From assembly GCA_025667525.1 (NCBI GenBank), contig CM046879.1:362842639-362906638 (forward strand): a stretch of 64,000 nucleotides of DNA, given 5' to 3'. The notes beneath the pieces are model-generated. The model ran no database searches. It was not told the origin of the DNA and saw only the letters and a list, made by a program, of their open reading frames with translations. Positions 1 through 9,577 of this stretch are shown here, piece by piece (position 1 is the stretch's first letter; each line of letters starts with the position of its first letter). This stretch comes from Glebionis coronaria (taxonomy: Eukaryota; Streptophyta; Magnoliopsida; Asterales; Asteraceae). The translations under genes and the position numbers were made by a program.

Positions 1-1338
1 CATGGTTTAGTTGATTATCAATTAATAATAAATCATGAATTATTAATAACACTTACCTTTATCTTGATAAACTGTATAATTACATCATAATACTAATTAA
101 ATTAATTATGGCATGGTTAATAATAATTATCATGTTAATAAGTCCATTTAATAATAAACTTTCATATACTATAGTTTATGAATAATTATTAATTAGTAAT
201 ATACCATGTAATATACTTTAATTATTAATTAATAATTCTTCATGAAGTTTAATTAGTTAAAATTAAAATAGCCAATATAAAATAAATTGTATTATTATTA
301 AGAAAATCAAATAAGCCCATGTTAAAATAATACAACTTATTAATACTATAAACCTTTATAAAGCCCGAAATAATTAAGCTAAAATCATAACAAAACACAC
401 CCTTGTGTGTTTCGGTTTACCCGAGCCCCGAACCAAAGCGCGCCGAGACCACCATTGTCTCGGTTGTTCGAAGCACACCAACCACAACCACCGGTTGTGG
501 TCCTATTGCTGCTTTTAGGCCGGGTTTCCCACCGGCTGCGTGGTTTTCCCACTGGCCGTGTGGTTTCCCCACTGGCCGTGTGGTTTCCCCACTGTCCGCA
601 GTCATGGCTCACCGAGACATAGTCTCGGTTGCCACTGCTCGCACCAAACAACCACTGCACCCTTTAAGGGTTGCGGCTGGTAGAAGGTTCCAGCCATCGT
701 GGCTTGCGACCAGTCAAAACAAACAAACCGAGAGCACCCCTCATGGGTTCTCGGTTTTCGTGCCAAAACAACGCCAAAACTAATTCATGTTTTAATTATA
801 ATCATACATGTTCATAAATTTATTTAATAAAATCCTTCATTCATAAATGATAATAAAAGAAAAGGATTAGTGATTACCGAATGTGTAATCGACTTAGGAA
901 AAACAAGCACGAATTATACGCGAATGATTTAAAGATCAAAAGCCTTTTTCTTTCTCCCTTGTTTTTCTTGCCGACGGCTACCAACCCCAATGTAGGGTTT
1001 CTTTTTGTTTTACCGTGTCTTGGTAAATGATAAGTAACAAAAGGGTTTTTACTAGTTATTTGCTTAACGGGCCGGTCTTTGGGCCCCTTTGTTTCTTTCT
1101 ATTAAAATCGGCCAAACAACACCCTTAGTATAAGTTTCGTGTTTCATTTAATTCCCGTGTGTTAATATTCATGACTTAAGTTCGTGTTTTATCGTGTCAT
1201 GATTTATTTATTATACATAAATACTTTTCGTTAATCAAATAATATACGTAATACTTGTCGTGCATTAATTAATATAAAGTTTTATTAATTCGTATTTTCA
1301 TGTATTTATGTTTTCATGTATTTTATGCGGGTTTTACT
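1..1338 (-). repeat. Probable LTR fragment related to the LTR of element E
   Basis: The stretch has the same order of landmarks as the LTR of element E at 56967-59007: AT-rich sequence, a GC-richer block with inverted CCGAGAC/GTCTCGG pairs (443-463, 611-629, 727-756), a leader ending in a gattacc-type tract, a GGGCC-rich patch, and a close in GCGGGTTTTAC near 1338 where E has AGGGGTTTTACA. No ORF has a recognisable domain; the overlapping ORFs at 385-783 are products of the GC-rich hairpin block. If the reading is right this is the first LTR of a minus-strand element whose body lies off the left edge. No TSD can be tested. It could also be an older, truncated relic. Confidence 0.4.
534..593. 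repeat. 20-bp tandem repeat, three units
   Basis: Three consecutive 20-bp units (534-553, 554-573, 574-593) read as variants of GGCCGTGTGGTTTCCCCACT, preceded by a degenerate partial unit from about 519. Units 2 and 3 are identical. Each unit ends in a CCCACT motif that also occurs in other LTRs of this window. Confidence 0.85.
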
Positions 1339-3528
1339 CTAGAAATTAAGTGGGTCACTTACAAGGTGATAAGCTCATGGCTCCCACCGAATAAGACAAC
1401 ATTACAAGTGTGGCCTATGATTAAAAAATGCATTGCTCTCAACTAGTGAAAAAACAAGTACCAATTTCTATGCTTTCTAGTTCTTTGAATGCCTACACAT
1501 TATAGCCAATTTTATTCTCGTAGACTAGTAAACATGTACACAGATATTCAAAGAAAAGTATCAAGTTCTACTATGATGGGATTTCCATCGGTGCTATTAA
1601 CTTGAAAGTTTTGCATGCAATTCCTCTTTCTGCTTTACCTCAAAGGTGTGTAGAATCTTATGGAACTTATTTGAGTAAGGCAATTCTACTAGAAAAACAT
1701 GCTAGTAATTTCCTTTCCTCTGGCGGTTTATTGAGACTGCATTTCTAATCAAGACTCATACAATATCTTGACACTTCAAGATGTGTAGATTTGGTAGCTA
1801 TAGAAAACAAGTACTCTAGTTATCCAGATATCTTAAATATTTCAAGATTTCTAAACTGGAATAGGGGTTATGAAAATCATTTGAAAGAGTAAGATGTGCA
1901 ACCGTACTTAATCGTTTTGACTTACAAGACAATGAGATTTCTTTAGTAGGTGTTTTTAAGTTTTATTAGAACTGAGAAGATTCAAGTGTTCCTATTATAG
2001 CTTTCTCATACAAGGAGAAATGATGGAAACGAGTCTTATTCTTACAAGGAAAGAAGACTTAGTTTGTCTTCCTCTAGCACAAAAGGAAACAAACTTTATT
2101 TACGGTTTATGTTGCATAAAATCATTTATTAAAATACAAAGTTCATATTAAGTATTTTCGATAATCATCCTCTTAAAACTAACTACCCAAGTTTACAAAA
2201 ACAATCAATTTTACGAAAAGGCTAAGATCCTCATTGAGGTTCCATCATCAGATCAGTTGATCTGCTAGCAATGATTCAAAAGGTAGATGACGTTCATTAA
2301 TTGAAAATCATGTGAAAATCTTAAATCCTTATGGGACTCATGACACAAGTGAACATTTCACTAAATGTCAATCTGGCATGTTTAGTCCCATCGTTACGTC
2401 GGTCAAGGTCTTACCGTTGTACCGATTAAGTCATCCAATTTGAGAACATGCGAGAATAAGTCTAGGTCTCACGCATAGATAATAATCACCTTGGGTTACA
2501 ATTCACATCTGTCTCACAAGATGCAAAAAGTAATTGCAAGTGATCTCAAACGATTGGCATGACTTAAATTTGAGACTGGTATAAAAGTTTGATTTAAAAG
2601 CAAAGTGTGTACGAGGAAACATGCATTCATCCATCGTAGCATAAGTAAAAAACATTTCTTAACTCAAGTCTAATCTTGTTTTAATTTATGCGTGTCAAGT
2701 TGTCCAAGTTAAAGACTAATATAAAACCTAAGTAGAATTAATATCAGATTAGACAATGAATAAAAGAAATAACATTCATAACACGTTACGAGTTATTATG
2801 AAAACAAGATTTTTGTTTTCAATTATATTTAAACTTTAAACTAAATCAAAGATTTAGTTTTATAATTGGTTTTTGATTTCTTTTAAGTTTTTATAAAAAC
2901 ATTTGCAAGTTATAGCAAGATATCAAGCAAATAAGCAACCACACAATCACAAGTATGCAAAGCCTCAAACCGATGAAAATCCTATGCTTGATCTCGTGAG
3001 CCATCACGAGCATCAAGAAGTCAACTAAGGGTAAGTCAACACAACCAGAAAGTGGGCTCCCACTTGCTCCAAGACCATCAAGAGCAAGTAGAACCCAAAG
3101 TGAACATTAAGCCCAAAACTGCCATAAAATTTTAGTCGACTTCTACAAACCAAAACCCTATGAAGGAGTGGTCCCTAGCCTGAGCTCCAGTTGATACTTT
3201 TGAAGGCCCATGAGTTATGGATTAGCACACTAAAATTGAGCTTCTAACTCTTTGTATAATTCCAGGAAATCACGTTTAGAGCAGGTCACTCAGCAGCTCC
3301 AAATTTCACAATATGTCTTTAATTCCTTAGCCATTCCCATCCAAGCATCGGTTACAATTGGTTTATGATAAAAAATGTTTAACCTATCATTAATCTACTG
3401 TAAAATGCCCAAAAAATGGTTATTACCAACATAGAAAACATATTAATGAAGTCGAAACAATGGCAAATCTCCAAAACTAAAATTAAATGCAAATCAACAC
3501 GCAACATGTCACAATTGGTTTAGGTTTT
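1339..3528. other. Unassigned AT-rich sequence left of element G
   Basis: There is no ORF of useful length, LTR boundary, zinc-knuckle motif or polymerase motif that I can recognise on either strand. The sequence is AT-rich and does not match other parts of the window by eye. It is probably old transposon relic or plain intergenic DNA. The last five bases (3524-3528, GTTTT) are the left target-site candidate for element G, whose partner would lie outside the window. Confidence 0.5.
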
Positions 3529-4669
3529 TGATGTGTGTATTTTTAGTCACTTACTTTTAGGAAAAAGCAAATAACCGTGGCAAGTATTAAACTCGATGAT
3601 TTACGAAAACTGACAAATCGAATAAATGCGAGTTCGTTCTCGAAGGAGGTGTGTGTATTATGTGCAACTATAATAAAATCAAGCTTTGATTAGTTATGTT
3701 TTTGGGTTTAGAAAGAGAGAAAATTAAAAGACGAGTTATACTACGATTAAAATACAACGAATAACGTAAAACGTAAACGTTAAGACGTAAAACGTGACGA
3801 AAATAAAAGTTTAAACTAAAAATTAAGTAAAATTTAAAACTAAGTCAAGAATAATATAAATAAGAATAAAAATTTAATAAATAAATTTTAAAACTTATTA
3901 TTAATTAAATATACAATTTTAAATGCTAATTAAAGCCCTAAAATTAAATATAATTAACAAAAAATCCAAAGTTATATTTTATCAAACAAATATCTTACTT
4001 ATATTATATAAAACTAAAAAGTATTTTTCCTAAAATTTTAAAACTATTTTCTATTTTTTAAAGGCTAAAAACACTTTTTAAATGAAAATAATCATAAAAA
4101 TAATAAAATAATGAGAAAAACATAAATTTTTCTTTTTCAAAAATCCTAAATTACTTATCTAAACAGTAGAAAATGAAAAAAAGTTGAAAAAAGTAATTTT
4201 AAGCCTAATAAGACAAAAACAGAATTGTTGAAAACCTAATTAAACTCTAAAAATAATACTAAAAATAATAAAATAATCAGAAAAATAAAATTTCTTTTTC
4301 TAAAAATCTTAGAATAAATAACTAAAACTGGGAAAATTAAAAATAATGAAAAACACTAATTTTAACCCACTAAAGACAAATAAATAAGAAACTGATAGTG
4401 ACACTTATGAGTTTTTGTATGCTAGCTAAGCAGTGGGTAGATTAGCACTACTAGTGGGAACTTGTTCCCACTGCTCCTTCACAGAAAAATGACTTGGGAT
4501 TGTTTCAAGCTTGTTTGTTGGTATTTGTTGGAACAAAGGGCACCCCCGCACTCAATGGAGTGTGGGGAGTCAATAGTAATAAAAAAATAAACAGGTCCAA
4601 GCAACAATTAGCCACAAATCAATGCATATAGTTACTGAAAACAAAAAGAAGGGGTCTGGTGGTTGTTTG
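3529..4669 (-). repeat. G 3' LTR, distal segment (U5 end)
   Basis: This is near-identical to 54958-56035, the corresponding part of G's 5' LTR, and ends at 3529 with the TG that is CA on the minus strand. Copia A interrupts it at 4669/4670. It contains a perfect inverted repeat AGTGGGAAC-tt-GTTCCCACT (4453-4472). The rest is A/T-rich with runs of AAAATAAT-type sequence. The coding-length frames here are fortuitous. Confidence 0.9.
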
Positions 4670-5195
4670 TGTTGATCCCAAACTTAGATCGATTAGCTTT
4701 GTGTATACGAGATTAGATCAAGTATAACACGTAGAGAAACCTTTGTTGTATGTTTTGTGAATCTAAGTATTATGCGGAATTTAATACTTAAACAAGAACA
4801 CAAGATGTAAACAATACTTTCACTTTGATTATCAATGTCGAACTTGCTTACAATGAAAGATGTTTACGAATGAAAACTTAATGAAAACTTGATACAAAAC
4901 ATTAACCTAAAGGCCTTCTTTTATAGACTAAGAAGCCTTGTACAATAAGCTATGTATCAACTATTCTAGGTAAAGATAAACATAGAAAATACATTGTCGT
5001 TTCTATCCTTACTAGAAGTATTCTAGAACATAATAAACGTGTAGCTCACATCTTCCATCAGTGCTTGTCTTCAATCTGTCAACGCTTGACTTTAACTTGT
5101 CAACGCTTAAGCTGTCAGCGCTCACTTTGCTCTTGTCAACGCTTGAGTTGTTCTTGTCAGCGTTCAAGTAATCTGGCCTTAATTTATTCCCAACA
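4670..5195 (-). repeat. Copia A 3' LTR
   Basis: The repeat runs TGTTGATCCC to ATTCCCAACA on the plus strand, 526 bp. It differs from the 5' LTR (16124-16649) at three sites in my alignment: T/C in the TATGTTTT/TATGCTTT context, T/C in GCTATG/GCTACG, and G/A in CGTGTA/CGTATA. A TATA-like CTATAAAAGA on the minus strand lies at 4917-4926, and the 21-bp motif array lies at about 5057-5166. Confidence 0.95.
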
Positions 5196-5208
5196 ATCCT
5201 CCCCTAAA
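5196..5208 (-). other. Polypurine tract of copia A
   Basis: Directly next to the 3' LTR the minus strand reads TTTAGGGGAGGAT, the primer for plus-strand DNA synthesis in LTR retrotransposons. The same 13 bases sit next to the 3' LTRs of B and C. Confidence 0.93.
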
Positions 5209-5247
5209 CTTGATATCCACTCTTATGATCAAGTTTCTGAATAAATA

Positions 5248-6603
5248 TTAAGAACTTGGAGGAGGCTGACAAACCTTATCATATTGGTAATAAATAAATC
5301 TGATCAAATTCTTTGCCACGTCACTTGTATAGTCTATCTCCAACTGGGTGTCCTTCATCTTTTCCAAAACAGCCTTGGATATGAAATACTGAGCATCTAC
5401 AAGTAAATACTCAGCAAACTTTGTAGAACTCAAATGGTATACACCAGTAGCTGAATATAACCTCCATTGAAGACCACTGAGATCATCTTCAAGATCCTTC
5501 CATATTTCAGGATCTTCTTCATTTGTCCCACACATTCTTTTGAATGTGGTCCAAAGTTTTATTCCATTGGCTGAAGTTGGTGCTTCAGCCTCATACTTGG
5601 TCTCTAGCAACCTCCAAAGGTCCACCAAGTCTTCTCTATCACAACTTGCAAATAAAGATATGAGAGTGGTAAAAGTGTGTACCTCCTTGCCAAATCTTCC
5701 AATCTTCCAGAATCCACATTCATCTTCATCATAACTCACAATTGGATTCCTGGAATCTAGTGGTAACACATGCACCATATCTGAAGCTTCTAATGGGGAG
5801 AGCTTGAGGCTCTTTCTAATAACTGCTTCACTTGGATATAGTTGATTCATATCTTTTGGAAACTCAAGTGTAAATCCCTTCTTCACTGGTCTGGGAACTA
5901 TCATAGCTTTCTTGATTTCCATCTCTTCTGCAAGTTGCTCCTTTCTTTCATCTGAAAGAAGTCTGAAAGTGTTTTCTTCCTGCACTTTCACCCAAATAGG
6001 ATAAGCCCTATGTTCCAACTCATCAAATGTCAAAGCCTTCAGCTTCTGATGTGTCCATCCAACTCCATGACATTTGAGCAACATAAAGTAGAGCTTCCTT
6101 CTATCCCTTTTCAACTCTGAAAGAATGTTGCTTGCCTTGTGCTTCAAAATCACCTTACAATCCTTCTGAACTCTAAGAAGAATCTCCAAACCCCATATCT
6201 GATCTGAAATGGTCAAGTCTGGATTATCCATACAGCTTTCTTCCCAAGAATTGTACATCTGAACCACCTCTGGCATATCAAAATCAATCTGCAACTTTAA
6301 ATCTCTCAGCTTTTCCCTACCAAGCTCATCACCATACTCAAGTCTTTCTGGTTCAACAATCATCACACTTGAATCTGAGCTTGCTCCATCACTTTCTTCT
6401 TCAGAAGTCACAACAAATGGTGACTTTTCCTTTTCACCTTGTTCCATCATTTGCTCACTCAATCTTCTATCAAATTCAACCTGAGCTGCATTCTTTGGAA
6501 CAATTTCTTCTACCAACTTACCCTTACCCTTATCTGATGGTGCAATTGTTGGTAAGGTAGATGGTAATACCTGAGTATGAACATCCTTGATGATAGATGA
6601 TGA
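5248..6603 (-). CDS. Copia A third ORF, downstream half (after in-frame TAG)
   Basis: The frame is open from the codon after the TAG at 6604-6606 to a stop at 5248, about 451 codons. It is the same frame as the upstream half, and there is no ATG near its start: the first is in the Q-M-M-E-Q stretch, roughly 50 codons in. Either the TAG is read through or translation restarts internally. The product starts with an acidic, Ser/Glu-rich stretch and continues into a globular-looking C-terminal domain with Q-W-R-L-Y, G-V-Y-H-L and D-Y-T-S-D motifs. This domain resembles anonymous ORFs found beside copia pol genes in Asteraceae, and copia B has it at 18316-18960. No biochemical function can be assigned. 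By position it matches the env-like ORF of SIRE elements, but I see no clear signal peptide or membrane anchor here. Confidence 0.75.
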   Translation of the reverse strand, partial: SSSIIKDVHTQVLPSTLPTIAPSDKGKGKLVEEIVPKNAAQVEFDRRLSEQMMEQGEKEKSPFVVTSEEESDGASSDSSVMIVEPERLEYGDELGREKLRDLKLQIDFDMPEVVQMYNSWEESCMDNPDLTISDQIWGLEILLRVQKDCKVILKHKASNILSELKRDRRKLYFMLLKCHGVGWTHQKLKALTFDELEHRAYPIWVKVQEENTFRLLSDERKEQLAEEMEIKKAMIVPRPVKKGFTLEFPKDMNQLYPSEAVIRKSLKLSPLEASDMVHVLPLDSRNPIVSYDEDECGFWKIGRFGKEVHTFTTLISLFASCDREDLVDLWRLLETKYEAEAPTSANGIKLWTTFKRMCGTNEEDPEIWKDLEDDLSGLQWRLYSATGVYHLSSTKFAEYLLVDAQYFISKAVLEKMKDTQLEIDYTSDVAKNLIRFIYYQYDKVCQPPPSS

Positions 6604-8319
6604 CTAGAATACATCACCTCCATAAGCAGATCTGTCAACGCCCAAATTTCCTCTATCAGCGTCCAAAATACTTCTATCAGCGTCAAAACTTGTCTTGTCA
6701 ACGCTCAAATATTTTCCCTCAGCGCCTTGTGTAACCTCTCTCAACATATCTGTAAATGATAAATTTAAATTGGTTGGAGAGATCAAGGACGTATCAAAAC
6801 CTGTTTGTTCCTTCAAAGTAGTAAGAGCTTCAACAACATCCAATGATTGACCATCTTGACTGCTCTTATCACTCAGATTTCTTTGATCTTCCTCCCCTTT
6901 GGAAGACTCCTCCATACCTCCCTTTGCATGAGCACCCTCCAAAACAACAATCCTCTCCCTCAATTCCTTGAGTTCAAGGCCTTGGTTGCTAACAATTTGT
7001 ACTAAGTCTGCATTCTGCTTTTGCAAGCTAATGCAGACAACCGTCAATTCCAAAAGAGTCATTGGTTCCAGTCTGCCCTCTTCCAAAATGGGGATTTGAC
7101 CTCCCAAGTCAGGTGCATTGGGCATGGATGAGGACTTAATTATGGTGGGACTGCCTTGGCCAGCTTCTAAGCCAGAACCAATAGTCCCAGCCTCATCCAG
7201 GTCACCAGCCACACTTGTGGTGGTGGTTCTCTCTGCTTCATGGCTAGGACCACCAGAGGAGAACACTCCAGCAGTCCTTTGGCGTTTAATCAACCTATAT
7301 TCAGGTGGTGTGGAAGATGGTGAGGAAGAATGGGTAGATGTGGGTTGGTTAAGGGGTGTTTGGGATTGTGATGGTTGGGTGTCAGCGATGGAAATAGGCA
7401 CATCAACGCCCACATTAGATGTGTCAGCGTCAAAGGGTTCTTGGTCTATTTGCATTTGGTCAGGTGAGGGTAAAGGTTCAGGGATAGGTGCAAGTTGTGG
7501 GTGAGGGTCAATATGAGGTTGGGGGTCTGGTTGGGGTTGTGCTGCTGCAATAACAGCAAGCATGGCTAGGGTTAAAGGTAGGTCTCTATGAGGTGGTGAA
7601 TTCATCTTGGTAAAAATAGCTTTCTTTTGTTCAGGGATTTTATAAAAATCATTGTGATCCCTTGAACAATATCTTTGATCATCAAAAATCATTTGCAGAA
7701 AACGGGGATAAGCTAAAGTCATTTTTGTCCCCTTGTTTTTACACATTCCTTCAAAAATCATTTTAGACCAGTTATATTTTTGCCCTGTTGCAATACACAC
7801 AATAGCAGTTGCAATGGATCTATTGATCTCATTGTGTGCAGTACATTTGGGACTCAAACATTGAAGGAGAATGTGAATGAGGTACCTCCAGGCTGGGGGA
7901 AATTCCTGCTTATGGTACTTATTAAGAGTACCTTCATCAGGAATAGGGTATCCCAAAGCCCTAAGCCCTTGTTCTATTTCAGTTATGGGAAGAATGGTTA
8001 TACCATCAGCATCATCAAGATGCAAGGCCTGGCGTACCAAGGCCTCAGTAACCACCCAAGATCTCCCATGAACAATAGAAGTTAATGTGGTCACTCCATT
8101 AACTGTTGAAGAACTTACAGTGTTCCAAAACTGTTTAATGTGTGTGACTGGAATGAGTGGTGCATGAGAAAGAGCATACCTTAATGGGGATGCGTTCAAA
8201 TACGCCACCATTTATGTGTATTGAGGGAACAAAGTATTATCAGCAACAAGATAAGCAATCATGTTGTGTTGAGACTTGAACCCCAAATCCAATTCTGCTG
8301 AGTTAAATCTTAGTGCCAT
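6604..8319 (-). CDS. Copia A third ORF, upstream half (unknown function)
   Basis: The original start appears to be the ATG at 8319, since copia B's homologue also starts there and shares the next residues. After 35 codons a TAA (8212-8214) replaces a Gln codon seen in B; the remaining 535-residue frame starts at the ATG at 8211. The N-terminal ~180 residues are a conserved domain with Y-A-L, I-K-Q-F-W-N-T, H-L-D-D-A-D-G, C-L-S-P-K and Y-P-R-F-L-Q-M motifs, recognisable from anonymous Asteraceae transposon ORFs. A Pro/Gln/Ser-rich linker follows, then a likely coiled coil (L-E-L-T...L-Q-K-Q...L-R-E-R-I-V-V-L-E), and finally four or five heptapeptide units with a V/A-D-K/R core, ending just before the TAG at 6604-6606. 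The function is unknown. Confidence 0.75.
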
Positions 8320-9577
8320 TGATGAAAGCTGTTAATTTGAAGTATAGAAGATGAAGGTTGATAAGAGAAAAGTGTTAGACAAGAATTATAGATACCCTGT
8401 TTAAAAAAATAGGAGCCAATTTTATAGGAGTGGATGAATGCATGTGATTGGCCCAAAAATAGGCAAAGATTTTCAAAAACTAATCATGAAAATATTGAAA
8501 AAGTTATAAGTTATCTCATGCATTTAATGAAAGTAACAACTCCTAAAATTACGGCTTGAAAATATGTCAAAAGGTAACAACTGGGTAGGTCCCATTGATT
8601 GTCTACGGTCAAATATAACCCATCAACGCCCAACGGCTATACTCTTGTCAACGTTCGCCTAAAGCCATGTCAGCGTCCAATTTGGTCACAACAACGCTTG
8701 GAAAAATCTTGTCAGCGTCCAAAAATAAAATTGTTTTAAAAAGTGAAAAATGACCTTAACAAGTAATTTATCCTAGAGAAGATAACCAAAAGCTGATAAT
8801 TATCATAGGGCGGCAAGCACTGTCCAGTTATGCACACTTGCATAAGCAAGATAGACATAACAGTCCTCTAGTGTCCCTTGCTAACCAAAATTCTTAACAA
8901 CCAAGTTACCTTATAAAATCCTTGTTACTCCCAGGTAAAACCCATAACAAAGTGATTCCCAAGTCTCCCAACAGACCACAACCAATTCTAGGCCAAAAAT
9001 GTCTTGGCAGCATGCAAAGTTGATATACTATGCATGCTACAGTGCCTCATGGTTTAGTAAAACTAACCCATACTCACCTGTGGACACAATCTAGAATTGT
9101 GATAAGAGTATCATATGGATACCCAAAAATCCTAAAGGTTCCTAAAACCTCTCCTTAAACAAAGATACAAAGAGTTTGCCAAAAATGCATGAACATAAAA
9201 AATTTATGTCAAGATAGGAATGAAACATTCCAACCATCATCCATAAACAAAAACATGTCCAAATGCTTCTCCTTTGATCCATAAGCAACTCTGTATCCAA
9301 TGGTATACTGCTAACACCATCTGCACTTTTAGATTGAAAACCACAAAACTAACATTGTTGCTGACAACGCCCCGATAACACATAACAGCGTTGAAGGAAG
9401 CTTTGTCAACGTTAGACAATTATATTGGTGACAACGTTGCAAAAACACTTATCAGTGTTCAAACAACCTTTGTCAGTGTTAGAAAAATATAGTGGAAAAT
9501 CTAAATTATCAATAAGACCAATAATAATAATGCATCATCCTGTACATACTTTTACAAAAAGAATCCAAAACACATAC
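8320..9577 (-). other. Copia A spacer between pol and third ORF
   Basis: This 1.26-kb stretch has no credible coding frame. It carries at least five copies of the GTCAACG/GTCAGCG motif at about 8628-8722 and several more, some degraded, at about 9360-9482, all in the same orientation as in the coding regions. Copia B has a recognisable counterpart at 25591-26761 and C at about 32470-33140, so it is a conserved part of the family. It could hold a promoter or splice acceptor for the third ORF, but nothing decisive can be seen. Confidence 0.6.

Noticed and set aside
385..783. Overlapping ORFs of 62-126 codons on both strands near the left edge
   Set aside because: They overlap each other in several frames across a GC-rich hairpin and 20-bp repeat block, show no domain, and are best explained by local composition of an LTR.
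3524..3528. GTTTT as target duplication of element G
   Set aside because: The partner lies beyond element E outside the window; the bases at 56967 onward belong to E and cannot be used for the test.
5248..8319. Third copia ORF as a classical envelope protein
   Set aside because: Its position matches env-like ORFs of SIRE elements, but I see no signal peptide, fusion peptide or convincing membrane anchor, so it is left as unknown function.
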